This document shows, piece by piece, positions 34,304-43,132 of a DNA stretch of 64,000 nucleotides. How positions within the stretch are numbered: the first letter of the stretch is position 1; every line of letters starts with the position of its first letter. A program made the translations under genes and the position numbers. This DNA comes from UBA1952 sp965200035 (GTDB lineage: Bacteria; Bacteroidota; Bacteroidia; Chitinophagales; Chitinophagaceae), in the NCBI GenBank assembly GCA_965200035.1, contig OZ241334.1:682001-746000 (forward strand), in the 5' to 3' direction. A model generated the notes under the pieces. The model ran no database searches and had not been told where the DNA came from. It worked only from the letters and a program-made list of their open reading frames with translations.

Positions 34304-34311
34304 TATATTTG
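34304..34311 (+). promoter_or_regulatory. -7 box of the coiled-coil protein gene
   Basis: TATATTTG, a perfect TAnnTTTG box, 29 bases before the ATG at 34341, within the 54-bp divergent spacer. Confidence 0.55.
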
Positions 34312-34340
34312 TAAACAACGAAAATACAACCAACCGCATT

Positions 34341-35360
34341 ATGAGCCAAGAATGGAAACCAGAAGATAGCAGTCAGGAATGGAAGCCGAAAGGATCAGAA
34401 TCCTCCCAGCCTTCCGAACGCCCATTCTCTACGTTCCGCGCACAGCCGGTAGCGCCACCGCCGCCGCCCGAAGCGCCCAAGCCAAAGCGCAGCAATGCGT
34501 GGATCTATGTGCTCATTATCCTGCTGCTGCTCGGCACCAATATTTACCTGTTCCTCGACGGTAAGAAAAAAGCCAATACGCTGAGCAATGTGATCAGCCA
34601 AAGAGATACGGTCATCATTTCCCGCGACAATATCAAAACAGAATATGATGCGGCACTCACCCGGCTGGATCAGCTGACTTCTCAGAATGCGCAGCTCAAG
34701 ACCGAGGCCGACAGCAAGAATGGCGAGATCGCTAAATTGCGGAAACAGATTGAAGGCATCATTGGTAAAGAGCACAAGAGTGAGGCCGATGTAGCCCGCG
34801 CGCAAAAGCTCATCAATCAATTGCGTGGCAAGGTCAGAAGCTTTGAAGACCGCATTGCAGAGCTGGAAGGCGAAAACAGTCAGTTGAGCCAGCAGCGTGA
34901 TGTGGTGGTAAAGGAAAATACCAATCTGCAGGAGAAGGTGAAGCTCGGCTCTGTGCTGCACGCATCCAACATACGCCTGACTGCCATTGACCTTCGCCGC
35001 CACGGCACCAAGCAGCGCGAAACAGAGAAAGCCCGTAAGGCGGATCTGCTGCGCATTCAGTTTGACATTGATGACAACCGGATCGCAGAAAACGGCAATA
35101 AGGAATTATATCTCGTGATTACTGGTCCTGATGGTACTCTGCTGAGCAACGCGGCTTTTGGCTCCGGCACTACCACTACCAGCGATGGCGCAACGCTTAA
35201 TTATACTATGGCTAAGCAGGTAATGATTAATGCAAATCAGCAATTGAAAGATATTGTGCTCGACTGGAATCAGGACACCAATTACCTGAAAGGCCTGTAC
35301 AGCATCGATATTTATCATGAAGGATATAAGATAGGTTCAGGATCGGTAACGCTTCGGTAG
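34341..35360 (+). CDS. Single-pass membrane protein with long coiled coil
   Basis: 339 aa; the start at 34341 is preferred because the longer frame covers the promoter. The cytosolic N-terminus carries SQEWKPEDSSQEWKPKG, a doubled SQEWKP motif, and a Pro-rich stretch. A transmembrane helix at about residues 52-70 is followed by a coiled coil of about 130 residues (heptads such as LTSQNAQLKTEADSKNGEIA) and a beta-rich C-terminal domain (about 225-339). Similar proteins are common in Bacteroidota and lack a known role. The layout suggests an envelope scaffold in the periplasm. Confidence 0.75.
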   Translation: MSQEWKPEDSSQEWKPKGSESSQPSERPFSTFRAQPVAPPPPPEAPKPKRSNAWIYVLIILLLLGTNIYLFLDGKKKANTLSNVISQRDTVIISRDNIKTEYDAALTRLDQLTSQNAQLKTEADSKNGEIAKLRKQIEGIIGKEHKSEADVARAQKLINQLRGKVRSFEDRIAELEGENSQLSQQRDVVVKENTNLQEKVKLGSVLHASNIRLTAIDLRRHGTKQRETEKARKADLLRIQFDIDDNRIAENGNKELYLVITGPDGTLLSNAAFGSGTTTTSDGATLNYTMAKQVMINANQQLKDIVLDWNQDTNYLKGLYSIDIYHEGYKIGSGSVTLR

Positions 35361-35369
35361 GTGTGTGTC

Positions 35370-35434
35370 ATGTTTATGTTTCCTGCCTGTATAATATGAT
35401 CGTTATTGGTCGTACACCATGAAACATAAAACAT
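35370..35434. repeat. Inverted repeat after the coiled-coil gene
   Basis: ATGTTTATGTTTC (35370-35382) pairs imperfectly with GAAACATAAAACAT (35421-35434) across a 38-base loop. AT-rich and without a clear T run, so its role as terminator is uncertain. Confidence 0.4.
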
Positions 35435-35490
35435 CTCCTTTCAACACGTAACAAAAACATAATTCAGATTTCATAAAACCCAGCTACCTT

Positions 35491-36213
35491 ATGCCTAACA
35501 TTGTGCCGGAATCAATAAATGACACGATGGAAGCTTTGCCTGGCAAGATACTTATAGTGGATGACGAGCCGGATATAGTTGCATTTCTCTCTTACAGCCT
35601 GAAAAGCAAAGGCTACCTGATCAGCACCGCAGGAGATGGCTTTGAAGCCATCCGCAAGGCGCGTGAGTTTCGTCCGGATCTGATTCTCCTTGATGTGATG
35701 ATGCCGAACAAAGATGGCATCGCTACGATCCGCGAGCTGCGCCAGATGCCTGATTTTGAACAGACCGCCATTATACTGCTGACTGCGCTGAGCGATGAGA
35801 AATACGAAATAGAAGGACTGAAGAACGGAGCGGACGATTATATTGCCAAACCGATCAAGCCGGAACTACTGGCTACCCGCATCAGCACCGCGCTGCGCCG
35901 CACAAGAAAGGATGACGATGCCGAGCAGAAAATAACGTTCGGCGATCTGGAGATCAACAAGACAAAATTTACCGTTTCCTACAAGAGCGAGGAAATCATG
36001 CTGGCTAAAAAGGAATTTGAGCTGCTTCAATTGCTCGCCTCCAAGCCCGGCCGCGTATTCCTGCGCAACGAAATCCTGCAACGTGTATGGGGCACAGACG
36101 TGATTGTAGGTGACCGTACGATTGATGTGCACATCCGGAAGATCCGTCAAAAGCTGGGCATCGATGTTGTTACCACGGTAAAGGGTGTAGGCTATAAATT
36201 TGAGATGGCTTAA
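35491..36213 (+). CDS. OmpR-family response regulator
   Basis: 240 aa; an ATG at codon 13 is an alternative start. The receiver has D24-D25, phospho-acceptor Asp68 (LILLDVMMP) and the conserved Lys in IAKPIKPE. The C-terminal winged helix (EFELLQLLASKPGRVFLRNE, VDVHIRKIRQKLG type, VKGVGYKFE) is of the OmpR/PhoB class. The next gene is its likely kinase, as in PhoB-PhoR pairs; the stimulus is not shown. Confidence 0.95.
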   Translation: MPNIVPESINDTMEALPGKILIVDDEPDIVAFLSYSLKSKGYLISTAGDGFEAIRKAREFRPDLILLDVMMPNKDGIATIRELRQMPDFEQTAIILLTALSDEKYEIEGLKNGADDYIAKPIKPELLATRISTALRRTRKDDDAEQKITFGDLEINKTKFTVSYKSEEIMLAKKEFELLQLLASKPGRVFLRNEILQRVWGTDVIVGDRTIDVHIRKIRQKLGIDVVTTVKGVGYKFEMA

Positions 36214-36214
36214 T

Positions 36215-36340
36215 TGATTTGAAGATTTGGTGATTTGAAAATTTGAAAATGTTTTGCTCAACGCATTGTATTTTCTGTCTTTGGTGTATCTCCACTTAGT
36301 AGAAATCTTCAAATCAGCACATCTTTAAATTTTCAAATCG
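36215..36340. repeat. Inverted GATTTGAA-type repeats between regulator and kinase
   Basis: TGATTTGAAGATTT (36215-36228) and GATTTGAAAATTT (36232-36244) are matched by AAATCTTCAAATCA (36303-36316) and AAATTTTCAAATC (36327-36339) in inverted orientation. The order allows only one set of long pairings at a time. It fills most of the 132-bp gap inside an apparent operon. Confidence 0.75.
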
Positions 36341-36345
36341 AAAAG

Positions 36346-37392
36346 ATGCCCTTTCTCGATACTAAGAATCTTACTCCACGTCTACTGTCACTGGTCACTG
36401 CGCTGGTCATTGCCACAATGAATACGCTGCTTGCATTGGCGCTGCAAGTGCGTCCGCTGATGCTATTGCTGGTATTTGGCAGTACGGCTTTGATTACCTA
36501 CTTCGTGTACATCTACACCCTGCAGCAATTTATTTACCGCAAGATCAAGCTGATTTATAAGTTTATTTATCAGACAAAGGCTACCAAGCGCGAAGAGTTT
36601 TTTTATGAAAATATACTGCCCCAAAAATCGATTGAAGAGGTAAACGCCGATGTACAGCAATGGGCCAATCAGCGCAAAAATGAAATCGAGCAATTGCAGC
36701 GCAATGAAGATTTCCGGAAGGAATTTCTGATGAATCTGGCGCATGAGCTGCGCACACCCATCTTCACCATTCAGGGATACGTGGATATATTGATTGACGG
36801 AGCGCTCGATGACAAAGCCGTCAATAGAAAATTTCTTACCGCTACCGCCAAAAGCGTGGACCGGCTGGCGCAGCTCGTAGATGATGTGGATGAAATATCG
36901 AAGCTGGAAAGTGGCCGGATACAGATTGCCAAAGAGCGCTTCAGCATTCAGGATCTGATTAAAGATGTGTATGAAGAGTTTGAGCTGCAGGCGGCAGAGA
37001 AGGATGTAGAACTGCTTTTCAAGAAAGGAACTGAGCGTACCCTCACCGTATTGGCAGACCGGTCGAAGATCAGGCAGGTGTTGGTTAACCTGATTGAAAA
37101 TGCCCTGAAATACGGACGTGCCGGCGGCCATGTTACTGCCGGCTGCTACGCAATGGATGAAGGCCACATTTACATTGAGATATCGGATGATGGTTACGGT
37201 ATTTCCGAAGAGCATCTGCCCCGTATTTTTGAGCGCTTTTATCGGGCTGACCGCAGCCGCAGCCGCAATGTTGGTGGTACCGGGCTTGGCCTGGCCATTG
37301 TAAAGCATATCATTGAGGCGCATGGGCAAACGGTGACTGCGCGCAGCACGCCGGGCGTTGGCTCTTCTTTCGGTTTTACGCTTGAGAAATAG
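36346..37392 (+). CDS. Sensor histidine kinase (PhoR-like)
   Basis: 348 aa. Two transmembrane segments (about 14-35 and 38-58) with almost no periplasmic loop, then a linker and DHp helix FLMNLAHELRTPIF (phospho-acceptor His133). The ATPase domain has the N-box NLIENALKYG, G1 ISDDGYGI, the F-box RIFERFYR and G2 GGTGLGLAIV. The short sensor resembles intramembrane-sensing or PhoR-like kinases. It is probably the partner of the OmpR-type regulator upstream. Confidence 0.93.
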   Translation: MPFLDTKNLTPRLLSLVTALVIATMNTLLALALQVRPLMLLLVFGSTALITYFVYIYTLQQFIYRKIKLIYKFIYQTKATKREEFFYENILPQKSIEEVNADVQQWANQRKNEIEQLQRNEDFRKEFLMNLAHELRTPIFTIQGYVDILIDGALDDKAVNRKFLTATAKSVDRLAQLVDDVDEISKLESGRIQIAKERFSIQDLIKDVYEEFELQAAEKDVELLFKKGTERTLTVLADRSKIRQVLVNLIENALKYGRAGGHVTAGCYAMDEGHIYIEISDDGYGISEEHLPRIFERFYRADRSRSRNVGGTGLGLAIVKHIIEAHGQTVTARSTPGVGSSFGFTLEK

Positions 37393-37460
37393 TCATTTGT
37401 ACTTTTCTTTTCTGTTGTTAAATCCTGCCTGCGCACAGCCACTTTATCGGTTGCACAGCT

Positions 37461-37468
37461 TATTTTTG
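37461..37468 (+). promoter_or_regulatory. -7 box of cmk promoter
   Basis: TATTTTTG ends 7 bases before the cmk ATG, implying a very short leader. Confidence 0.55.
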
Positions 37469-37475
37469 CCGCTGT

Positions 37476-38177
37476 ATGGCGCGCAAAATCATTATAGCGA
37501 TCGATGGTTACTCATCCTGTGGCAAAAGCACACTGGCCCGTCAGCTGGCTACACGGCTTGGCTATAACTATATTGATAGCGGCGCTATGTATCGCGCTAT
37601 CACGCTTCATTTCCTGCGCCAGAGTGTGGACCTGACCAATCATGATGCAGTGCTGGCCGCGCTGGAAGATATTCACCTGACGTTTGAAGTAAACAACAAT
37701 ACCGGCGATTCTGAGATTCATCTGAACGATGAAAATATAGCGCACCTCATCCGCGAGATGATTGTGGCAGAGAAAGTAAGCCAGGTAGCCGCTATCAGGG
37801 AAGTACGCACATTTGCCGTAAAGCAACAGCAAAAGATGGGCAAGCGGCGCGGCATTGTAATGGATGGGCGCGATATTGGCACCGTCGTTTTCCCGGATGC
37901 AGAGTTAAAGATATTTATGAATGCAGATGCTTCCATCCGCGTGATGCGCCGGTTTGAAGAGCTTTATCCATCCAATCCCAACATCACGCTTGAAGAAGTA
38001 AAGCATAACCTTGAGCTGCGCGATTATATTGACAGCAACCGGGAAGAAAGTCCGCTCCGCCGTGCAGAACACGCTCACCTGCTGGATAATAGCGCCCTTA
38101 CCAAAGAAGACCAGCTTCAAAAGGTCATGCATTGGGCCAGCGCAGTAATCGCAGCCGGACAACCGGCAATAGGTTAG
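37476..38177 (+). CDS. cmk: Cytidylate kinase
   Basis: 233 aa. P-loop GYSSCGKS (11-18), then YIDSGAMYRAITL, RGIVMDGRDIGTVVFPDA and SNREESPLRRAEHA are hallmarks of (d)CMP kinase, which phosphorylates CMP and dCMP for nucleotide synthesis in the cytosol. Complete and of normal length. A bidirectional terminator follows. Confidence 0.96.
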   Translation: MARKIIIAIDGYSSCGKSTLARQLATRLGYNYIDSGAMYRAITLHFLRQSVDLTNHDAVLAALEDIHLTFEVNNNTGDSEIHLNDENIAHLIREMIVAEKVSQVAAIREVRTFAVKQQQKMGKRRGIVMDGRDIGTVVFPDAELKIFMNADASIRVMRRFEELYPSNPNITLEEVKHNLELRDYIDSNREESPLRRAEHAHLLDNSALTKEDQLQKVMHWASAVIAAGQPAIG

Positions 38178-38220
38178 AATATCATGTAAGAACGCACCCC
38201 GAAGCGGGTTCTAAAACATA

Positions 38221-38252
38221 AAAAGGGCGGATCATAAGATTCGCCCTTTTTT
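38221..38252. terminator. Bidirectional terminator between cmk and queA
   Basis: AAAAGGGCG(G)ATC-ATAA-GAT(T)CGCCCTTTT with T run; one G-T position in the stem. Serves the converging cmk and queA genes. Confidence 0.9.
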
Positions 38253-38273
38253 ATTTATCGTAAAAAAATCCAA

Positions 38274-39323
38274 TCAGATAATCAGCATGGCATCGCCATA
38301 CGAGAAGAAACGGTATTTTTCCTTCATTGCTGTATTGTAAGCTTCCATCATCAGATCATAACCGGCAAAGGCTGCAGCCATAATCATCAGGCTGGTTTTC
38401 GGCAGATGAAAGTTGGTAACAAGCGCATTCGCAATCGAAAATTCGTAAGGCGGATGTATGAACACATTGGTCCAGCCTTCAGCGGGCTTCAACAGGCCGG
38501 TAGCTGTTACAGAGCTTTCCAGCGCGCGCATGGTAGTTGTACCAATGCTACAGACACGACGGTTGTTCTGAATGCCTTTATTGACAATCTGAGCGGCAAA
38601 TTCATCTACCTTAAAGTATTCAGCATCCATCTTATGCTTGCTCAGGTCTTCTACCTCAATCGGGCGGAAAGTACCTAAGCCCGTATGAAGCGTTACCTCG
38701 GCAAACTGAACACCTTCGATCTCCAGGCGCTTGATCAGCTCACGGCTAAAGTGCAAACCTGCAGTCGGCGCAGCAACAGCGCCCTCGTATTTGGCATATA
38801 CTGTCTGGTAGCGCTCTTTATCCGTTTCATCAGGCAGGCGCTTGATGTATTTCGGCAATGGAGTCTCACCCAATGTTTCCAGTACATCTTTGAATGCCTG
38901 CTCATCGCCATCGAACAGGAAGCGGATGGTACGGCCGCGGCTGGTGGTATTATCGATTACTTCTGCTACCAGCTCATCGTTATCACCGAAATACAGCTTA
39001 TTGCCTACGCGGATCTTACGCGCAGGATCTACGATTACATCCCAGAGACGATTGGGCTTGTTCAGCTCACGAAGCAGAAATACTTCAATTTTGGCGCCTG
39101 TCTTCTCTTTGCGACCATAAAGACGTGCAGGAAATACCTTCGTATTATTCACCACCATTACATCCTTATCATCGAAATAAGTGAGAATGTCGCGGAATAC
39201 TTTATGCTCAATCTTGCCTGTGGCGCGATCAATAACCATTAAGCGACTCTCTTCGCGGGTCTTGGCGGGGTGCTGGGCGATTAGATTAAGTGGAAGTTCA
39301 AACTTAAATTGCGACAACTTCAT
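38274..39323 (-). CDS. queA: S-adenosylmethionine:tRNA ribosyltransferase-isomerase
   Basis: 349 aa from ATG 39323 (MKLSQFKFELPLNLIAQHPA). The longer frame covers the promoter box at 39352-39359. RLMVIDR, VVNNTKVFPARLYGRK, VAAPTAGLHFS and HTGLGTFRP are QueA signatures. It transfers and isomerises the ribosyl of SAM onto preQ1 in tRNA, giving epoxyqueuosine at the wobble base. No other queuosine gene is nearby. Confidence 0.96.
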   Translation of the reverse strand: MKLSQFKFELPLNLIAQHPAKTREESRLMVIDRATGKIEHKVFRDILTYFDDKDVMVVNNTKVFPARLYGRKEKTGAKIEVFLLRELNKPNRLWDVIVDPARKIRVGNKLYFGDNDELVAEVIDNTTSRGRTIRFLFDGDEQAFKDVLETLGETPLPKYIKRLPDETDKERYQTVYAKYEGAVAAPTAGLHFSRELIKRLEIEGVQFAEVTLHTGLGTFRPIEVEDLSKHKMDAEYFKVDEFAAQIVNKGIQNNRRVCSIGTTTMRALESSVTATGLLKPAEGWTNVFIHPPYEFSIANALVTNFHLPKTSLMIMAAAFAGYDLMMEAYNTAMKEKYRFFSYGDAMLII

Positions 39324-39351
39324 AGTTGGAGAAAAGACATTTAAAAACGTG

Positions 39352-39359
39352 CAAAGATA
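39352..39359 (-). promoter_or_regulatory. -7 box of queA promoter
   Basis: CAAAGATA on the plus strand is TATCTTTG on the minus strand, 28 bases upstream of the queA ATG. Confidence 0.6.
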
Positions 39360-39404
39360 ACAAATTAAAATCAAGAAGCCTGCTGATGACCGGATAACCA
39401 AACC

Positions 39405-40604
39405 CTATTCCTCTCCTTCTTCCTCACCACCGTTTACCGGCGTGCCATTCACTATTTTATAAAGAGAAAGCGGCTGACGGTAGATGCTTCCATTGTACCG
39501 GTTGCCCAATACTACAATGGTAAAGTTATCCTTAATGAAGCGGTAGAAGCAATTATTATTCCCGTGCCACCAGCCATTGTGGTAAATAACTTTGTAACCG
39601 TCAGGATAACAGAGCATACGCCAGCCGAGGCCATAATTTTTAACCCCGGGCTTTTCAAAAGAACAGGGACCATAAGCCAATTCCATTGTTTCATTGCTCA
39701 GCAGCTTTTTAGCGTAAAAAGACTGATCCCAGCGGTACATATCTTCTACCGTGCTGTAAATGCCTTTATCACCATATACGCCATCTGCAAACATGATCGG
39801 CTCGCGCAGCCAGCTTGCCTTATAGCTGATGGTTGTGTTAGGCTCAAATCCATCCGCAGGATCGAACACATAAGTATGCTTCATCCCCAGCGGATCGAAG
39901 ATGTAGCGCTTCATAAAGGTTTTATACGGCATTCCGGTCACCTCTTCGATAATCAGCGCCAGTGTTGCATAATTGGTATTGCTGTATTTGAACCGTGTAT
40001 CGGGCTTGAATTCGAGCTTGGGCTTATTGGCTGCCATCAGCGCCAGCATTTTATCATTGTAAATGGGCGTCTTGCTGTCTTTGATGTAGTTGAGCACCCA
40101 ATGCGTGTAATCGGGCAGGCCGCTGCGGTGGCAGAGCAGCATTTTGACGGTTATATCCGGATAAGGAAAGCTGGCCAGATAATGGTTCACCTTCTCATTG
40201 ATATCGAGGTATTTTTTTTCATTCAGGTAAAGAACAGCAGCACCGGTAAAAGTCTTGGATACAGAAGCCAGTTGGGAAGGCGCATCGGACGTCCAGGGAA
40301 TGGCCTGCTCACGGTTGGCATAGCCGTAATAGCGCTCAAACATAACCTTGCCCTTATAGCCGATGAGCACGCTGCCATTGAACCCGGCGCGGGTCTGGGC
40401 AGCATAAAAAGAATCGAGGCTTTTCTTGATCGGCTGCCATTCACGGGCATTCGTATCGGTGTAAGTCAGCTGAACAGCGCCGAATTTCTTGGGCTCTTCA
40501 GGAAATCTTGGTCGTGCCTGCACCTTTGGAGTATCGGTATTGCAGGCGATGAAGCTGCAGCAAAGCAGGGGAAAAGAAAGAAGCGTATGAAAAAGGCGGC
40601 GCAT
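39405..40604 (-). CDS. Beta-lactamase-family serine hydrolase, lipoprotein
   Basis: 399 aa from the second ATG, giving MRRLFHTLLSFPLLCCSFIA and a lipobox ending at Cys (IACNTD). SxxK is SVSK (ASVSKTFTG), YxN is YSN (FKYSNTNYATL) and HNG near the C-terminus replaces KTG. The motif order fits class C/Estb-type penicillin-binding hydrolases. The protein is predicted to be lipid-anchored in the periplasm; its substrate is unknown. It lacks the T9SS domain found on the other hydrolase in this window. Confidence 0.88.
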   Translation of the reverse strand: MRRLFHTLLSFPLLCCSFIACNTDTPKVQARPRFPEEPKKFGAVQLTYTDTNAREWQPIKKSLDSFYAAQTRAGFNGSVLIGYKGKVMFERYYGYANREQAIPWTSDAPSQLASVSKTFTGAAVLYLNEKKYLDINEKVNHYLASFPYPDITVKMLLCHRSGLPDYTHWVLNYIKDSKTPIYNDKMLALMAANKPKLEFKPDTRFKYSNTNYATLALIIEEVTGMPYKTFMKRYIFDPLGMKHTYVFDPADGFEPNTTISYKASWLREPIMFADGVYGDKGIYSTVEDMYRWDQSFYAKKLLSNETMELAYGPCSFEKPGVKNYGLGWRMLCYPDGYKVIYHNGWWHGNNNCFYRFIKDNFTIVVLGNRYNGSIYRQPLSLYKIVNGTPVNGGEEEGEE

Positions 40605-40635
40605 GGTTGAAAGTCGGAACAAAAATTTCAGGTCG

Positions 40636-40643
40636 CAAAGGTA
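40636..40643 (-). promoter_or_regulatory. -7 box of the serine hydrolase lipoprotein
   Basis: CAAAGGTA, TACCTTTG on the minus strand, 31 bases before the chosen ATG. Confidence 0.55.
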
Positions 40644-40652
40644 ATTGAACCA

Positions 40653-41249
40653 TCAGGTGTGCCCGCCGCTAATTTGCGTTTTAACATATTTCACAAGGTC
40701 ATCCATTAACTCGAAGTAAGCCTGATTGATCTGGTAATAATAGCCGATGAATGTTTCGTAGGCCTTTTCCATATCGGGCATGTATTTTGCGCGGCGCTCC
40801 AATCCTTTCAGCGAGCGGCGCATCCCTTGCAGATTACGGTAGTTAAGCAGCCAGTTATGTTCGCGCATATGCTCAAAATAGCCGGCAAAGCCCGGAGGAA
40901 AATACTGCTGGTTCACAGCAAGATTTGCATAAGTATCCTGCGAAAAATGTTTCAATGCTTCTTCATCCGAAAAATACTGTGGGTCGTTGGCGAGGTAATG
41001 GTCGAACAGGCTATCGATGATGGCACCTGAATACAGCCGGTAATCCGGGCGGAACAGGATCTTGGCTCTTTGCGTAGCCGGGTGCTCATCGGTAAATGCA
41101 TCAATCTGACGGTGCAGGATAATGCCTTTTTGTATTTCCTCAGGAAAAGCCTCTAATGCAGCGCGTCCCTTTACATGATCTGCGACCATATTGCCGGTGA
41201 GCAATCCGGGATCACCAAAAGAAAGATAGGCGTGTGCGAGATAATTCAT
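40653..41249 (-). CDS. Acyl carrier protein phosphodiesterase family
   Basis: 198 aa. MNYLAHAYLSFGDPGLLTGN, HRQIDAFTDEHP and DSLFDHYLAND are the His/Asp-rich motifs of the AcpH family (HD-like metal phosphodiesterases), which in Escherichia coli removes phosphopantetheine from holo-ACP. Many Bacteroidota carry this protein, and its physiological need is unclear. It probably has its own transcript; a terminator from the convergent-side carboxylase lies just upstream. Confidence 0.88.
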   Translation of the reverse strand: MNYLAHAYLSFGDPGLLTGNMVADHVKGRAALEAFPEEIQKGIILHRQIDAFTDEHPATQRAKILFRPDYRLYSGAIIDSLFDHYLANDPQYFSDEEALKHFSQDTYANLAVNQQYFPPGFAGYFEHMREHNWLLNYRNLQGMRRSLKGLERRAKYMPDMEKAYETFIGYYYQINQAYFELMDDLVKYVKTQISGGHT

Positions 41250-41315
41250 AAAAAGCTAGAGTTCGTCAGAGCAGCTATTTCGTCTGCGGTGAAAGGCTCA
41301 TCTATGGCTAAAGAT

Positions 41316-41350
41316 AAAGGGCAATCCCGGAAGATTGCCCTTTGCTTTTT
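41316..41350 (-). terminator. Intrinsic terminator of the carboxylase gene
   Basis: AAAGGGCAATC-CCGGAA-GATTGCCCTTT, an 11-bp stem. A-rich and T-rich flanks allow use on both strands; the only gene ending here is the carboxylase on the minus strand. Confidence 0.8.
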
Positions 41351-41356
41351 TACTGA

Positions 41357-42991
41357 TCAGACCTGGAAAACACCGGCCTTCCATTCACGCTCTATCGGCG
41401 CATGGTTGGCAGCGGCAATACCTTCCGCAATCCGCGCTCTGGTAGTCAGCGGGTCGATGATCTCATCTACCCAAAGCCTTGCGGCTGCATAGTAGGAGCT
41501 TGATTGCTTGTTATAGTCATCGGTGATCTGCTTCAGCAATTCTTTCTCTTCAACCGGATCAATATCCTCACCTTTCGCCTTGAGCGATGCCACCTGTATC
41601 TGCAACAGAGTTTTGGCGGCCTGCTCACCGCCCATTACGGCGATCTTAGCATTCGGCCATGCATAAATGAAGCGTGGATCATAGGCTTTTCCGCACATGG
41701 CATAGTTGCCTGCTCCATAAGAATTGCCGATAATGATCGTAATCTTGGGCACTACAGAATTGGCTACGGCATTCACCAGTTTAGCACCATCTTTAATAAT
41801 ACCGCTGTGCTCGCTGCGGCTGCCAACCATAAATCCGGTCACATCCTGCAGAAAGACGAGTGGGATTTTTTTCTGGTTACAGTTCTGGATGAAGCGTGCA
41901 GCTTTGTCAGCGCTGTCGTTGTAGATCACGCCACCCATTTGCATCTCTCCTTTACCGCTTTTCAGAATCTTGCGCTGATTGGCCACAATGCCTACTGCCC
42001 AGCCATCGATACGTGCATAGCCACATACGATCGACTTACCATAGTCCTGCTTAAACTGATCAAGCTCTGAATTATCCACTATACGCTCAATGATATCTAC
42101 CACATCGTACGGCTTGTTGTTCTCTGCACTTACCAGTCCGTAAATTTCCTGCGGGTCTTTTGCCGGCGCCTGTGGCTTTGCACGGTCAAAGCCCGCTATG
42201 GGCTGCTCTCCGATCTTGTCTATAATGCGGCGCACCTGATCCAGGCATTCTGCTTCTGTATCAAATTTATAATCGGCAATGCCGGATATCTCTGTATGCG
42301 TTTTGGCTCCGCCCAGTGTCTGGATATCTACGTCTTCGCCAATCGCCGCTTTTACGAGGTAAGGACCTGCAAGAAATATAGAACCATTGCCTTCTACCAT
42401 CAGTGTTTCATCGCTCATGATCGGGAGATAGGCTCCGCCTGCTACGCAACTGCCCATGACTGCAGCAATTTGCGTGATGCCCATGGCGCTCATTACCGCA
42501 TTGTTGCGGAAGATGCGGCCAAAATGTTCTTTATCGGGGAAAATCTCTGCCTGCATGGGTAGAAATACACCAGCACTATCTACAATGTAGACGACCGGCA
42601 GTCTGTTCTCCATCGCAATCTCTTGCAATCTCAGATTTTTCTTGCCTGAAATCGGGAACCATGCGCCGGCTTTCACCGTATTATCATTCGCAATGATCAC
42701 ACATTGTCTGCCACTTACGTAACCGAGACCACCGACTGTACCACCTGCAGGACAGCCGCCCTGCTCGGGGTACATCTCCCATCCGGCAAATGAACCGATC
42801 TCTGTAAAGGCCGTGTCTTCATCAATCAGGTATTGAATACGCTCCCGTGGCGTCACCTTGCCTTTCTCCTTGCTTTTATCCATTGCGCGTTTGCCGCCGC
42901 CCAGACTCAGCTGTCCGTGACGTTGGCGCAACTGACTCACAGCCAGTTTCATCCCATCTTCATTCTTATTAAATTCAAGATTCATTTCCAT
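41357..42991 (-). CDS. Acyl-CoA carboxylase, carboxyltransferase (beta) subunit
   Basis: 544 aa from ATG 42991; another ATG lies two codons later. A still earlier in-frame ATG overlaps the promoter box at 43004-43011 and is rejected. GGKRAMDKSKEKGKVTPRER, PAGGTVGGLGYVSGRQCVII, GSCVAGGAYLPIMSDE and the C-terminal half with IIGNSYGAGNYAMCGKAYDP match carboxyltransferase subunits of propionyl-, methylcrotonyl- or geranyl-CoA carboxylases. The exact substrate cannot be told. The biotin-carboxylase partner is not in the window. Confidence 0.9.
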   Translation of the reverse strand: MEMNLEFNKNEDGMKLAVSQLRQRHGQLSLGGGKRAMDKSKEKGKVTPRERIQYLIDEDTAFTEIGSFAGWEMYPEQGGCPAGGTVGGLGYVSGRQCVIIANDNTVKAGAWFPISGKKNLRLQEIAMENRLPVVYIVDSAGVFLPMQAEIFPDKEHFGRIFRNNAVMSAMGITQIAAVMGSCVAGGAYLPIMSDETLMVEGNGSIFLAGPYLVKAAIGEDVDIQTLGGAKTHTEISGIADYKFDTEAECLDQVRRIIDKIGEQPIAGFDRAKPQAPAKDPQEIYGLVSAENNKPYDVVDIIERIVDNSELDQFKQDYGKSIVCGYARIDGWAVGIVANQRKILKSGKGEMQMGGVIYNDSADKAARFIQNCNQKKIPLVFLQDVTGFMVGSRSEHSGIIKDGAKLVNAVANSVVPKITIIIGNSYGAGNYAMCGKAYDPRFIYAWPNAKIAVMGGEQAAKTLLQIQVASLKAKGEDIDPVEEKELLKQITDDYNKQSSSYYAAARLWVDEIIDPLTTRARIAEGIAAANHAPIEREWKAGVFQV

Positions 42992-43003
42992 CAGTTGTGG
43001 GCG

Positions 43004-43011
43004 CAAAGATA
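43004..43011 (-). promoter_or_regulatory. -7 box of the carboxylase promoter
   Basis: CAAAGATA, TATCTTTG on the minus strand, 12 bases before the chosen ATG. Confidence 0.6.
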
Positions 43012-43132
43012 AATTTTTGTCTTACTTATCCTTTAAATACTCAGTTTTCCACAAATGTGAATTGCTGCTGCCTATGGCGCAGATTTTTTCATTGCCTGTC
43101 TAAACAAGATTAACCATTAAAATTTTACAACT

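Noticed and set aside
39564..40610. 348-codon open frame antisense to the serine hydrolase lipoprotein
   Set aside because: The minus strand encodes a clear SxxK/YxN hydrolase with a signal peptide; the plus-strand product shows no family feature.
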